From CAZFOB01 sp964520325 (lineage in GTDB: Bacteria > Actinomycetota > JAICYB01): 64,000 nucleotides of DNA. Location: assembly GCA_964520325.1 (NCBI GenBank), contig CAZFOB010000001.1:1-64000 (forward strand), given 5' to 3'. The notes under the pieces were generated by a model. It was not told the origin of the DNA, did no database searches, and saw only the letters and a program-made list of their open reading frames with translations. Of this stretch, positions 8,664 through 16,773 are shown piece by piece. The first letter of the stretch is position 1. Every line of letters begins with the position of its first letter. The position numbers and the translations under genes were made by a program.

Positions 8664-10009
8664 AACTTCCCCACTTCACGCAGCGCTTCGACGAGAGCGT
8701 CGATCTCGGCCATCGTCCGGCGTTCGGTAAGCGCGATGTTGAAGACGTCCGGGTGATCGGTGGACGCCGGTCCCGCCCAGATCCCACGGTTGCGCAGCTC
8801 AACGATGACTTCTGCCGCGGGCTTGGTCCCCCGGAGCGCGAACTCGCGTCCGAACGGCCGCGAAGAGGCGATGCGGAATGGGGTCTGCGCGTCGATCCAG
8901 CCCGCCGCGGCGTGTGCCAGCGTGTAGCTCTGCTCGCCGGCCCGGCGCAGGCCCTCGGGGCCGAGCCACGCCAAGTGCACGGCGACGCCGAGGGCGAACA
9001 GTGTCTGGTTCGTGCAGATGTTCGAACCGGCCTTCTCGCGTTTGATGTGCTGCTCGCGGGCTTGCATCGTCAGGACGTAGCCGCGCCGGCCTTCTGCGTC
9101 GACGGTCTCGCCGACGACGCGTCCCGGCATGTGCCGCGCGAACGCGTCGTCGCACGCGAACAGTCCGACACACTGTCCGGCGAAGCTCATGGGGTTGCCG
9201 AGCGCCTGACCTTCTGCCACGGCGATCTGCGCGCCCCATTCACCCGGCGGAGCAACCAGGCCGAGCGACATCGGATCTGCGACACCGATGACGACTGCAT
9301 CGTGATCGCGAGCCGCGGCGGCGATATCGGCCGCCTCTTCTAGGAAACCGTACGCATTCGGCTGCTGCAGGACGACGGCGAGCACCGATCCCCCTCGTCG
9401 CGCGGCCTCGGCGACGCTTGTCGCTTCGGTTCCCAGGTCGTTCTCCGGCAGGAGCTCGATCCCGATACCGAGGCCGTCGGCGTAGGTTTCCAGCACGCGT
9501 CGGTAGCGGCGATTCACGCCGCGCGCGATGAGCACACGCCGGGCGGGTCTGCGCATCGCGGCGAGGTTCACCGCCTCGACGAGCGCGGTACCCCCGTCGT
9601 ACAGAGATGCGTTCGAGACGGGGAGTCCGAGCAGCTCCGCGATCATCGTCTGGAACTCGAAGAGGGCCTGCAGCGTGCCCTGCGAGGCCTCGGCCTGATA
9701 GGGCGTGTACGCCGTCGCGAACTCACCGCGGCTGGTCAACGCGCGCACCGCCGCCGGCACGTAGTGGTCGTAGATGCCGCCACCGAGGAAGTTCACCCCG
9801 CCGCCGGCTGGAGCATTGCGCGCGGCGAGGTCGGCGACATGACGCACAAGCTCGGGCTCGGACAGCGGTTCAGCAAGCTCGATCATCGGGTCGCGCAACG
9901 AGGCCGGGATCGGTTCGAACAGATCGTCCACCTCTCGCAAGCCCATCGCATCGAGCATCTCCCGGACGTCCTCCGGCGTGTGCGGGACGAAATCTCCGGC
10001 CGAGCTCAC
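8660..10009 (-). CDS. gcvPA: Glycine dehydrogenase (decarboxylating) subunit 1, P-protein N-terminal half
   Basis: The partner half of the heterotetrameric P-protein. The product (449 residues) starts SSAGDFVPHTPEDVREMLDAMGL, the usual N-terminus, and contains TAYTPYQAEASQGTLQALFEFQ and NASLYDGGTALVEAVNLA, both characteristic. I chose the GTG at 10009 because it overlaps the gcvT stop as GTGA and gives family length; the open frame extends 24 codons upstream into gcvT without homology. The split form is known from Bacillus, Thermus and many deep-branching phyla, while most studied actinobacteria have a single fused gcvP. Confidence 0.95.
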   Translation of the reverse strand: MSSAGDFVPHTPEDVREMLDAMGLREVDDLFEPIPASLRDPMIELAEPLSEPELVRHVADLAARNAPAGGGVNFLGGGIYDHYVPAAVRALTSRGEFATAYTPYQAEASQGTLQALFEFQTMIAELLGLPVSNASLYDGGTALVEAVNLAAMRRPARRVLIARGVNRRYRRVLETYADGLGIGIELLPENDLGTEATSVAEAARRGGSVLAVVLQQPNAYGFLEEAADIAAAARDHDAVVIGVADPMSLGLVAPPGEWGAQIAVAEGQALGNPMSFAGQCVGLFACDDAFARHMPGRVVGETVDAEGRRGYVLTMQAREQHIKREKAGSNICTNQTLFALGVAVHLAWLGPEGLRRAGEQSYTLAHAAAGWIDAQTPFRIASSRPFGREFALRGTKPAAEVIVELRNRGIWAGPASTDHPDVFNIALTERRTMAEIDALVEALREVGKL

Positions 10010-11139
10010 GATGCCCCTCTCGTCTTCGGCTTCTTCGCGCGCTGCGAACGGTCGATGAGCGGCAGCTTGTGCAGATCGCACGGGATCTCTCGTCCGCGTG
10101 TTCTCAAGGTCACGGGGCCGAGCGAGGTCGCGGACGGTACGTATGCCAGCCCGATCGGCTTGTTCAGTACGACCGACGTCCCGCCGCTGGTGACCACACC
10201 GGGTCCGATCTCATCTCCCTGCATGGGCACTGCGGGCTTGCTGCACGAAAAGCCGACCAGCTTGCTCGACGGTCCTTCCTCGGCGTGTTTGGAAAGCGCG
10301 TCGCGGCCGACGAATGAGCGGCCCCCGAGAACCACCGCGAACGAAACGCCGGCTTGGAGCGGGGAGACCTCGAGTGAGAGCTCATGACCGTACAGGGGGT
10401 AGCCCATCTCCATGCGCAAAGCATCGCGGGCTCCGAGTCCGCACGGTTCGACTCCGGCCTCGCGCAGGGCCTCCCAGACGCGGGGGCCGGCCCCGGCTTC
10501 GCAGATGAGCTCGACGCCATCCTCACCGGTGTACCCGGTGCGCGACATCACCACGCCGACACCCGCAACGGTCGAGCGGACGACACCGAACCGTTTGATC
10601 GTCTCCGCATCCTCGCAGCGCAGGGATGCGACGATCGTCCGGGCCAGCGGTCCCTGCACGGCGATCATCGCGGTCACGTCCGTCTCGTCCACGATCTGGA
10701 CGTCGTTGCCAGTGGCGTTGCTCTCGAGGTGCTCGAGGTCATCCTCGCGACGCGACGCGTTGAGCACGACGAGGAACTCGTGGGGCCCCATCCACATGAC
10801 CATCAGATCGTCGATCGTTCCGCCGTCCGGCGTGCACCAAAGCGAGTACTGCGCCTTCCCCGGCGCCACGCGGCTCAGGTCGTTGGTCCCGAGGGACTGC
10901 AGGACGGCGTGCGCGTCAGTGCCCCGCATCCGTACGCGAGCCATGTGCGAAACGTCGAACATGCCGGCCTTCGTCCGGACGGCGCGGGCTTCGCCGAGTA
11001 TCGAGCCGTAATGCACCGGGAGCTTCCAACCGGCGAAGGTGACGAATCGACCGCCGGCCTCCGTGTGGGAGGCGTGGAGTGGCGATCGCAGCACTGTTTG
11101 GACGGTGCCCGTCTGATCGGCCTCGCTCACGCGGCCCAT
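10006..11139 (-). CDS. gcvT: Aminomethyltransferase, glycine cleavage T-protein
   Basis: Transfers the methylene group from aminomethyl-lipoyl-GcvH to tetrahydrofolate, releasing ammonia. The ~377-residue product has RSPLHASHTEAGGRFVTFAGW, FDVSHMARVRMRG, QGPLAR and SRTGYTGEDGVELICEA, and the C-terminal beta-barrel with VTSGGTSVVLNKPIGLAYV. Start candidates are an ATG at 11139 (chosen), a GTG at 11130 and a TTG at 11154; none has a strong ribosome binding site. It lies only 28 bp after livF, leaving no room for a glycine riboswitch, so it is probably transcribed from the liv promoter. No gcvH lies in the cluster. Confidence 0.94.
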   Translation of the reverse strand: MGRVSEADQTGTVQTVLRSPLHASHTEAGGRFVTFAGWKLPVHYGSILGEARAVRTKAGMFDVSHMARVRMRGTDAHAVLQSLGTNDLSRVAPGKAQYSLWCTPDGGTIDDLMVMWMGPHEFLVVLNASRREDDLEHLESNATGNDVQIVDETDVTAMIAVQGPLARTIVASLRCEDAETIKRFGVVRSTVAGVGVVMSRTGYTGEDGVELICEAGAGPRVWEALREAGVEPCGLGARDALRMEMGYPLYGHELSLEVSPLQAGVSFAVVLGGRSFVGRDALSKHAEEGPSSKLVGFSCSKPAVPMQGDEIGPGVVTSGGTSVVLNKPIGLAYVPSATSLGPVTLRTRGREIPCDLHKLPLIDRSQRAKKPKTRGAS

Positions 11140-11167
11140 AGTTCCACACGCCAAGGACCCAGAGAAC

Positions 11168-11884
11168 CTAGGTCAGGCCCAGATAGGCCTTGCGGACTTC
11201 GGGGTTGTCGCGGAGGTCGTCGGCGGTTCCGGAGAGCACGATGCTTCCGGTCTCGATGACGTACCCGCGGTTGGCGAGGCGAAGCGCCATGTTGGCGTTC
11301 TGCTCGACGAGAAGGATCGTCGTGCCCTGGCCGTTGATCTCGGCGAGCGCCTCGTAGAGCCGCGCGGTGAGCAACGGGCTCACGCCGAGCGATGGTTCGT
11401 CCAGCAAAAGCACTTTCGGACGCGCCATCAGTGCACGTCCGATCGCGAGCATCTGTTGCTCGCCGCCGGACAACGTGCCCGCGCGCTGTTTCGCGCGTTC
11501 CTCGAGAACCGGGAACAGCGAGTACATGCGGTCGAAGTCTTCGGTGAGATCGGCGCCCTTGCGTGTGAATGCGCCCATCTCGAGGTTCTCACGAACCGAC
11601 ATCCGCGGGAATACGTGACGACCCTCGGGGGACTGGCTCAAACCCAGGGCTGCGATGTCGTGCACTGCACGTCCGTCGATGCTCTGTCCTTCGAGCAGGA
11701 TCCGTCCTGAGCGCGGACGATTCAGTCCGACGATCGCGCGAAGTGTTGTCGTCTTCCCCGCGCCATTGCAACCGATGAGCGTCACAACCTCCCCACGCCC
11801 GACGGTGAGAGACACGCCTTTGAGCGCATGGATGTTGCCGTAGTAGACGTGTGCGTCCTCAACGGACAGAACGATGTCGGTCAC
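11168..11884 (-). CDS. livF: Branched-chain-amino-acid-type ABC transporter ATPase (LivF)
   Basis: One of the two ATPases of a HAAT-family importer at the inner face of the membrane. The 238-residue protein has Walker A GCNGAGKTTT, a Q-loop at LSQSPEGRHVFPRMSV, signature LSGGEQQMLAIGRALMARP, Walker B KVLLLDEPSLG and switch LLVEQN. The EGRHVFPRM block is typical of LivF rather than LivG. The GTG start overlaps the livG stop (GTGA). The substrate may be any of several amino acids or amides; the HAAT family is broad. Confidence 0.94.
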   Translation of the reverse strand: MTDIVLSVEDAHVYYGNIHALKGVSLTVGRGEVVTLIGCNGAGKTTTLRAIVGLNRPRSGRILLEGQSIDGRAVHDIAALGLSQSPEGRHVFPRMSVRENLEMGAFTRKGADLTEDFDRMYSLFPVLEERAKQRAGTLSGGEQQMLAIGRALMARPKVLLLDEPSLGVSPLLTARLYEALAEINGQGTTILLVEQNANMALRLANRGYVIETGSIVLSGTADDLRDNPEVRKAYLGLT

Positions 11885-12651
11885 GCCGTGTCGTCCTGCT
11901 TGCCGAGGTACGCCTCGATGACCTTTGGATCCTTCTGCACTTGCTCGGGGAGACCTCCCGCGATCACTTCACCGTGGTCGAGAACGAGGATGCGATCCGA
12001 GATGCCCATGACGAATCGCATGTCGTGGTCGATGAGCACGACCGTGACACCTCTGTCCCGGATCTTGCGGATGAGGTCCATCAGTGACACTTTCTCCGCG
12101 GGGTTCATTCCCGCCGCCGGCTCGTCCAGCAGCAGGAGCTTCGGCTGGGTGCCAAGCGCACGAGCGATCTCGAGACGGCGCTGGTCCCCGTAGGCAAGGT
12201 TGCGCGACAGCTCGCCCGAGTAACGATCGATGCCCACGAAGCGCAGAAGCTCGGCGGCCTCTTCGGAGGCCTTGCGCTCTTCAGCACGCTGCTTCGGACT
12301 GCGCAGCAACGCAAGGATGACACCGGAACGATGATGGACGTCGAGCCCGACGATCACGTTCTCGACGGCCGTCATGTTGGCGAAGAGCCTGATGTTCTGG
12401 AACGTGCGCGCGATGCCTCCGCGCGTGATGATGAACGGCTTCTGGCCCGTGATCTCGCGGCCGTCGAAGACGATCGAGCCACCTTCGGGCTCGTAGACAC
12501 CGGTGATGCAGTTGAAGAACGTCGTCTTGCCGGCGCCGTTCGGTCCGATGATCGACCGCACCTCGCCGGGCTCGACCGTGAGGCTCACCTTCGAGACCGC
12601 CACGAGACCGCCGAAGCGCTTCGTGACGTTCGACGCGACGAAGAGGCTCAC
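11881..12651 (-). CDS. livG: Branched-chain-amino-acid-type ABC transporter ATPase (LivG)
   Basis: Second ATPase of the same transporter, 256 residues. Walker A GPNGAGKTTFFNCITGVY, IARTFQNIRLFANMTAVENV (the LivG Q-loop), signature LAYGDQRRLEIARALGTQP, Walker B LLLLDEPAAGMNP, switch VLIDHDMRFVM. GTGA overlaps join it to livM upstream and livF downstream, which suggests translational coupling of the transporter subunits. Confidence 0.95.
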   Translation of the reverse strand: MSLFVASNVTKRFGGLVAVSKVSLTVEPGEVRSIIGPNGAGKTTFFNCITGVYEPEGGSIVFDGREITGQKPFIITRGGIARTFQNIRLFANMTAVENVIVGLDVHHRSGVILALLRSPKQRAEERKASEEAAELLRFVGIDRYSGELSRNLAYGDQRRLEIARALGTQPKLLLLDEPAAGMNPAEKVSLMDLIRKIRDRGVTVVLIDHDMRFVMGISDRILVLDHGEVIAGGLPEQVQKDPKVIEAYLGKQDDTA

Positions 12652-13631
12652 GTCTCGGCCCCCATCTTTTGCTCGGCGGACACGCGCTTACTCGGAAACA
12701 AACCCTGCGGCCGGAACACCATCATCACGACGAGAACGGCGCCGAACAGCAGGTAGCGGTAGTCCTGGGCCTCGCGCAGCAATTCTGGAGCGATCGTGAT
12801 GACCGCCGCACCGGCGATGGGGCCGAACGTCGATCCCATGCCACCGAGCACGACCATGCTCAGGATGAGGATCGACGTGATGATCTGGAATGACGCCGGC
12901 GAGACGAAGCTGATCTTGCTCCCGTGGAGCACACCGGCGAAGCCCGCGGTGGACGCACCGATGGCGAATGCCCAGAGCTTCATGCGCAGCGTGTTGATCC
13001 CCATGGCCTCGGCGGCGACCTCGTCCTCACGGATGGCGACCCAGGCTCGTCCGATCCTCGACCGATCGAGCCGGCGGATCAGCAGGAGAAGGATGAGCAG
13101 CGTGAACAGGATCAGGTAGTAGTACGGCTCCGGTTCGACGCCGAAGTCGTAGCTCCCGACCTTCGGATGCGGGATCCCGCCGATGCCGCGCGCACCGGCG
13201 GTGATGCCGTCCAGATTCGACGCCGTGATCCGGATGATCTCGCCGAATCCCAGTGTGACGATCGCGAGGTAGTCACCCCGCAACCGCAGCACAGGCAAAC
13301 CGAGGAGAACACCAAAGAGCATGGCCAGCCCAACGCCGATGGGAAGGATCTGCCAGGTGCTCAAGTGAAAGATCTGGATCGGCCCGGACCCCGAGAAGAT
13401 GGCAACGCTGTACGCGCCGATCGCCCAGAACGCGACGTAGCCGAGATCGAGCAGTCCCGCGAGTCCGACGACGACGTTGAGCCCCATCGCGAGCAGCGCG
13501 AAGAGAGCGGTACTGATGAGCACCTCTTCCCAATAGGCGCTTGCCCGCAGAGGGATGATCGCCGCGAAGGCAAGACCCGACACCCACGCCGTCGCAACCA
13601 CCCGCTTGTCGGTGCGCAGCCGGTCGATCAC
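12648..13631 (-). CDS. livM: Branched-chain-amino-acid-type ABC transporter permease (LivM)
   Basis: Membrane subunit with about ten hydrophobic segments. NVVVGLAGLLDLGYVAFWAIGAYSVA is the LivM signature near the N-terminus, and LRGDYLAIVTLGFGEIIRI the cytoplasmic EAA-like loop. I place the start at the GTG at 13631, which overlaps the livH stop (GTGA) and gives 327 residues; an upstream extension in the same frame is charged, lies inside livH and does not look like membrane protein. It pairs with LivH to form the pore. Confidence 0.93.
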   Translation of the reverse strand: MIDRLRTDKRVVATAWVSGLAFAAIIPLRASAYWEEVLISTALFALLAMGLNVVVGLAGLLDLGYVAFWAIGAYSVAIFSGSGPIQIFHLSTWQILPIGVGLAMLFGVLLGLPVLRLRGDYLAIVTLGFGEIIRITASNLDGITAGARGIGGIPHPKVGSYDFGVEPEPYYYLILFTLLILLLLIRRLDRSRIGRAWVAIREDEVAAEAMGINTLRMKLWAFAIGASTAGFAGVLHGSKISFVSPASFQIITSILILSMVVLGGMGSTFGPIAGAAVITIAPELLREAQDYRYLLFGAVLVVMMVFRPQGLFPSKRVSAEQKMGAET

Positions 13632-14551
13632 GTCTTCTCTCCGAAGATCCCGGTCGGACGGAACATCAGGACGGCGACCAGAACGATGAACGCGATGACG
13701 TCGCGCCATTGCGTGCCCAAACACCCGGCACCGACGTTCTCGATCACCCCGAGGAGCAGCCCGCCGACGAGCGCTCCTGGGATCGATCCGATGCCCCCGA
13801 GGACGGCCGCGGTGAACGCCTTGATGCCCGGAAGAAAGCCGATGTCGAAGCGTGTCCGGCCGAACGAGTAGCCGAACAGCACTCCCGCGATGCCGGCGAG
13901 AAGTCCACCGATGAAGAACGTGATCGTGATGACGCGATCGATGCTGACCCCCATGAGCGCCGCGGTCTCGGCGTCCTGGGACACGGCGCGGATCGCGCGC
14001 CCGGTGCGGCTCAGGCGGACGAATCGTTCCAGCGCGACCATCACCAGGATGGCGACGGTGATCACGATGATGTCCTTGTTGATCACCACCACCCTGCCGA
14101 TCTCGAAAACGCGACTCGGCGTGAGAGTGGGTGGGTATCCCTCGGGGTCGCGTCCCCGCCAGACGAGGACCAAACTCGACAGGAAGAAGGACATCCCGAT
14201 CGCGCTGATCAGGTACGCCAGGCGCGGCGCACCGCGGCGACGCAGCGGCCGGTACGCGATGCGCTCGATACCCACAGCCACCAACCCAGAGGCGATCATG
14301 CCCGGGATGATCGCGGCCACGAGAAGCGCCGCGCCCGCGGCCTCGCTGGACGCTCCGCCTTCCGGCACGATGGCGCTGAGGAACAGGAAGCCCGCGAGGC
14401 TTCCGCCCATGAACACCTCGGAGTGCGCGAAGTTGATGAGCTGCAAGACGCCGTAGACGAGCGTGTAGCCGAGCGCAACGAGCGCGTAGATCCCGCCGGT
14501 GGACAGACCTCCCACCAACCGGAACGGAAGCTCAGTCGTCAGGCATTCCAT
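13628..14551 (-). CDS. livH: Branched-chain-amino-acid-type ABC transporter permease (LivH)
   Basis: The other pore subunit, 307 residues and strongly hydrophobic. The N-terminal block LSTGGIYALVALGYTLVYGVLQLINFAHSE is diagnostic of LivH, and RAIRAVSQDAETAALMGV is the cytoplasmic coupling loop. Between the ATG at 14551 and the livJ stop lies a 7-bp GC-rich hairpin that may lower permease expression relative to the binding protein, a common arrangement in ABC importers. Confidence 0.94.
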   Translation of the reverse strand: MECLTTELPFRLVGGLSTGGIYALVALGYTLVYGVLQLINFAHSEVFMGGSLAGFLFLSAIVPEGGASSEAAGAALLVAAIIPGMIASGLVAVGIERIAYRPLRRRGAPRLAYLISAIGMSFFLSSLVLVWRGRDPEGYPPTLTPSRVFEIGRVVVINKDIIVITVAILVMVALERFVRLSRTGRAIRAVSQDAETAALMGVSIDRVITITFFIGGLLAGIAGVLFGYSFGRTRFDIGFLPGIKAFTAAVLGGIGSIPGALVGGLLLGVIENVGAGCLGTQWRDVIAFIVLVAVLMFRPTGIFGEKT

Positions 14552-14592
14552 CCCTACCTTCTTCCGGCCCGGCCTTCTTCCGGACGAACGAA

Positions 14593-14617
14593 GGGGGGCC
14601 GCGCGAGGCAGCCCCCC
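14593..14617 (-). terminator. Hairpin between livJ and livH
   Basis: A perfect 7-bp stem (ggggggc at 14593-14599 with gcccccc at 14611-14617) and an 11-nt loop in the 86-bp gap after livJ. No U-tract follows on the minus strand (TTCGTTCG), so it is more likely a partial terminator or an RNA-stabilising 3' hairpin for the abundant binding-protein message than a full stop. Confidence 0.55.
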
Positions 14618-14637
14618 ATCGATCTGAATCTCACTCG

Positions 14638-15927
14638 CTAGCTCGCCAGCTCCTCGAGCGAACCGAGGAGCTTGTACTTCCCGCCGTCAACACGGTACGC
14701 GTAGACCTGCAAGTTCTCCTTGACGACCTCGTGCTCCGGCGTCCAGTTGAACGTCTTGGTGATCCCCGCATAGTCCTTGAGGTCGGTGATGTGCTTCAGC
14801 ACCGTCGCCCGGGTCGCGCCGGCGCCGCCCGCCTTGATCGCGGCGATGAACATCTGCGCGACGTCCCAGCCTTCAGCAGCGTACACACCGGCTGGGATCT
14901 TGAATCTCGTCTGGTATTCCTTGGCGAACGCGACGAGCTTCGGATCGTCCGTCTGCGTGGCGTCACCGCACGGGCATGTCAGGAGCGACCCCTCGTTCGC
15001 GGGCTTGCCCTTGTCGAGGTAGGTCGTGTCCTTCGAGCCGTCACCGCTCATGAAGACGGCCTCGCCACCCTTCTCGCGGTACTGCTTGACGACGAGCGAA
15101 GCCTCCGGCGAGTACCCGGCGTAGTGCACGAGCTGTGGATCCGCAGCGAGAAGCGAGTCGACGAGCGCTGTGTAGTCGGTGGTCTTCTCGATACCTTCGC
15201 GGACGACGATCTCGCCGCCGGCGGTCTCGATGCTCTTCGCGACAACGGCCGCAAGACCGGCGCCGTATGCGGACTTGTCGTCGACAACGGCCACCTTGTC
15301 GCAACCCATCGCGTCGACGATGATCGCCCCGACCTCGCCCTGCGAGTTGTCGTTTCCGACGCCGCGGAAGAACACCTTCCAGCCCTTCGTGGTCAGGTCG
15401 GTGCGCGTGGCCGAAGCCGTCACCGTGGCCAGACCGGCATTATCGAAGAGCGGCGTCGCAGCCTCGGTCTCACCCGAGAACGCCGGACCGATGATGCCGA
15501 GGATGGCTGCGTCACCGATGGCCTTCTGGGCGAGCGCGGGCGCCGGGTCGGGGCCGCCGTCCTTGTTGTCGAACTGCTCGATCTCGATGTTCACCGGCAG
15601 GTCGCCGGCGGCATTGGCTTTCTCGGCTGCCAAGATCGCGGAGTTGCGGATGTGAACGACCAGCTGCGAGTTGGCGCCGGTGAGGTCGCCGAAGACGCCG
15701 AGCTTCACCGTCTTCTTGCCCTGCGCGAGAACACGTCCAGCGCTGATCTTGTTGCCGACGAGCTTGAAGTCGCTTTTTGGCGCCAGCTTCGTGCCGATCG
15801 CCTGAAGGTCCGCTGCGCTGCAGTCGGCCGCTTGGGTGCCCCCACCACCTTCTTCGGCGCATGCCGCCGAGAGCACTGCAACGGCCGAGAACACCGCGAA
15901 CGCTACGACGAAACGTCTCTTCAGCAC
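14638..15927 (-). CDS. livJ: Branched-chain-amino-acid-type substrate-binding lipoprotein
   Basis: Extracytoplasmic binding protein of the Liv-type importer (periplasmic-binding-protein-like I fold), 429 residues. From the GTG at 15927, preceded by a good site (GGAAGGGG), the product begins LKRRFVVAFAVFSAVAVLSAACAEEGGGG: a lipoprotein signal with lipobox LSAAC. The mature protein has KLGVFGDLTGANSQLVVHIRN and IGDAAILGIIGPAFSGETEA, typical of the family. The frame is open upstream of the GTG, but that part would hide the signal peptide. The ligand is not determined by sequence. Confidence 0.93.
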   Translation of the reverse strand: MLKRRFVVAFAVFSAVAVLSAACAEEGGGGTQAADCSAADLQAIGTKLAPKSDFKLVGNKISAGRVLAQGKKTVKLGVFGDLTGANSQLVVHIRNSAILAAEKANAAGDLPVNIEIEQFDNKDGGPDPAPALAQKAIGDAAILGIIGPAFSGETEAATPLFDNAGLATVTASATRTDLTTKGWKVFFRGVGNDNSQGEVGAIIVDAMGCDKVAVVDDKSAYGAGLAAVVAKSIETAGGEIVVREGIEKTTDYTALVDSLLAADPQLVHYAGYSPEASLVVKQYREKGGEAVFMSGDGSKDTTYLDKGKPANEGSLLTCPCGDATQTDDPKLVAFAKEYQTRFKIPAGVYAAEGWDVAQMFIAAIKAGGAGATRATVLKHITDLKDYAGITKTFNWTPEHEVVKENLQVYAYRVDGGKYKLLGSLEELAS

Positions 15928-16015
15928 GCTTTCCCCTTCCAGCTTGGACTCGGAACCCGACAGTTCGTCTATCACCGGTCTATCAGCTTGGACAGGGCGG
16001 AGTCCACGAAGGGAT

Positions 16016-16594
16016 CTAGCTGGTGTCGCCGAGTCGTCCGTCAAGCACCAGCTTGGCGACCTCCGCCATAGGGAGGCTCTTGTCCATCGCCGCGCGCTGC
16101 ATGAGCTTGTACGCGTCGTCTTCGGACAGACCCTGCGTTTGGAGAGCGCCCTTCGCGCGCTCGACCAGCTTGCGCGTCTCCAGACGGTCCTCGAGCTCTC
16201 CGACTTCGCCTTCCAGGCGCGTCATGTCGTTGTGCCGCTCGAGGGCCACCTCGATGGCGGGAAGCAGGTCGGACTTCTGAAAAGGCTTGACGACGTAGGC
16301 CATAGCGCCGGCATGGGCCGCCTGTGCGGCCAGGTCGCGCTGGCTGAACGCGGTGAGGATGACGACGGCGCTGATGCGTTCGCGGGTGATGATCTCGGCC
16401 GCACGGATGCCGTTCATGCCGGGCATCTTGATGTCGAGCACGACGAGGTCGGGACGGTGTTCACGGGTGAGGTCGACGGCGGTGACTCCGTCCGCAGCTT
16501 CTCCTACGACCTCGAAGCCTTCCTCCTCGAGCATCTCGCGGAGGTCCATGCGGATGATCGCCTCGTCCTCTGCAACCACGACACGTCTTGGCAT
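16016..16594 (-). CDS. pdtaR: ANTAR-domain response regulator (PdtaR-like)
   Basis: 192 residues. Receiver domain at 1-120 with acidic pocket AEDEAII, phosphorylated Asp in VVLDIKMPGMNGI, Thr in ILTAF and Lys in VVKPFQ. An ANTAR RNA-binding domain follows (KLVERAKGALQTQGLSEDDAYKLMQRAAMDK). ANTAR proteins bind paired hairpins in nascent RNA and act as antiterminators. The REC-ANTAR order and a position close to polA match M. tuberculosis PdtaR (Rv1626). The cognate histidine kinase is not in the window. Confidence 0.92.
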   Translation of the reverse strand: MPRRVVVAEDEAIIRMDLREMLEEEGFEVVGEAADGVTAVDLTREHRPDLVVLDIKMPGMNGIRAAEIITRERISAVVILTAFSQRDLAAQAAHAGAMAYVVKPFQKSDLLPAIEVALERHNDMTRLEGEVGELEDRLETRKLVERAKGALQTQGLSEDDAYKLMQRAAMDKSLPMAEVAKLVLDGRLGDTS

Positions 16595-16621
16595 AGGGGC
16601 AGGCTAGCGGAGGCGCCTTCG

Positions 16622-16705
16622 TGCCGGCGGTGGGACTCGAACCCACACCCGGTTTCCCGGACCGCAGTTTGAGTGCGGCGCCTGAACCAATTCGGCTACG
16701 CCGGC
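16622..16705 (-). tRNA. tRNA-Leu (anticodon CAA)
   Basis: On the minus strand the sequence folds as a class II tRNA: acceptor GCCGGCG/CGCCGGC with discriminator A, anticodon stem CCGCA/TGCGG closing the loop CTCAAAC (anticodon CAA, reading UUG), a long variable arm (TCCGGGAAACCGGG) as expected for leucine, and T-arm GTGGGTTCGAGTCCCAC. No CCA is encoded. Confidence 0.96.
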
Positions 16706-16714
16706 AGTGACTGA

Positions 16715-16720
16715 ACTATA
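16715..16720 (-). promoter_or_regulatory. Candidate -10 box for tRNA-Leu
   Basis: TATAGT on the minus strand lies 10 nt before the mature tRNA 5' end, a normal -10 distance. I could not find a convincing -35 hexamer. Confidence 0.35.
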
Positions 16721-16773
16721 CGGACCGCCCTTCGGTGTCGTTGCCATCGACGATAGTCGAACGTGCGTTTCTT

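Noticed and set aside
11140..11167. Glycine riboswitch before gcvT
   Set aside because: Only 28 bp separate livF and gcvT, too short for even a single glycine aptamer.
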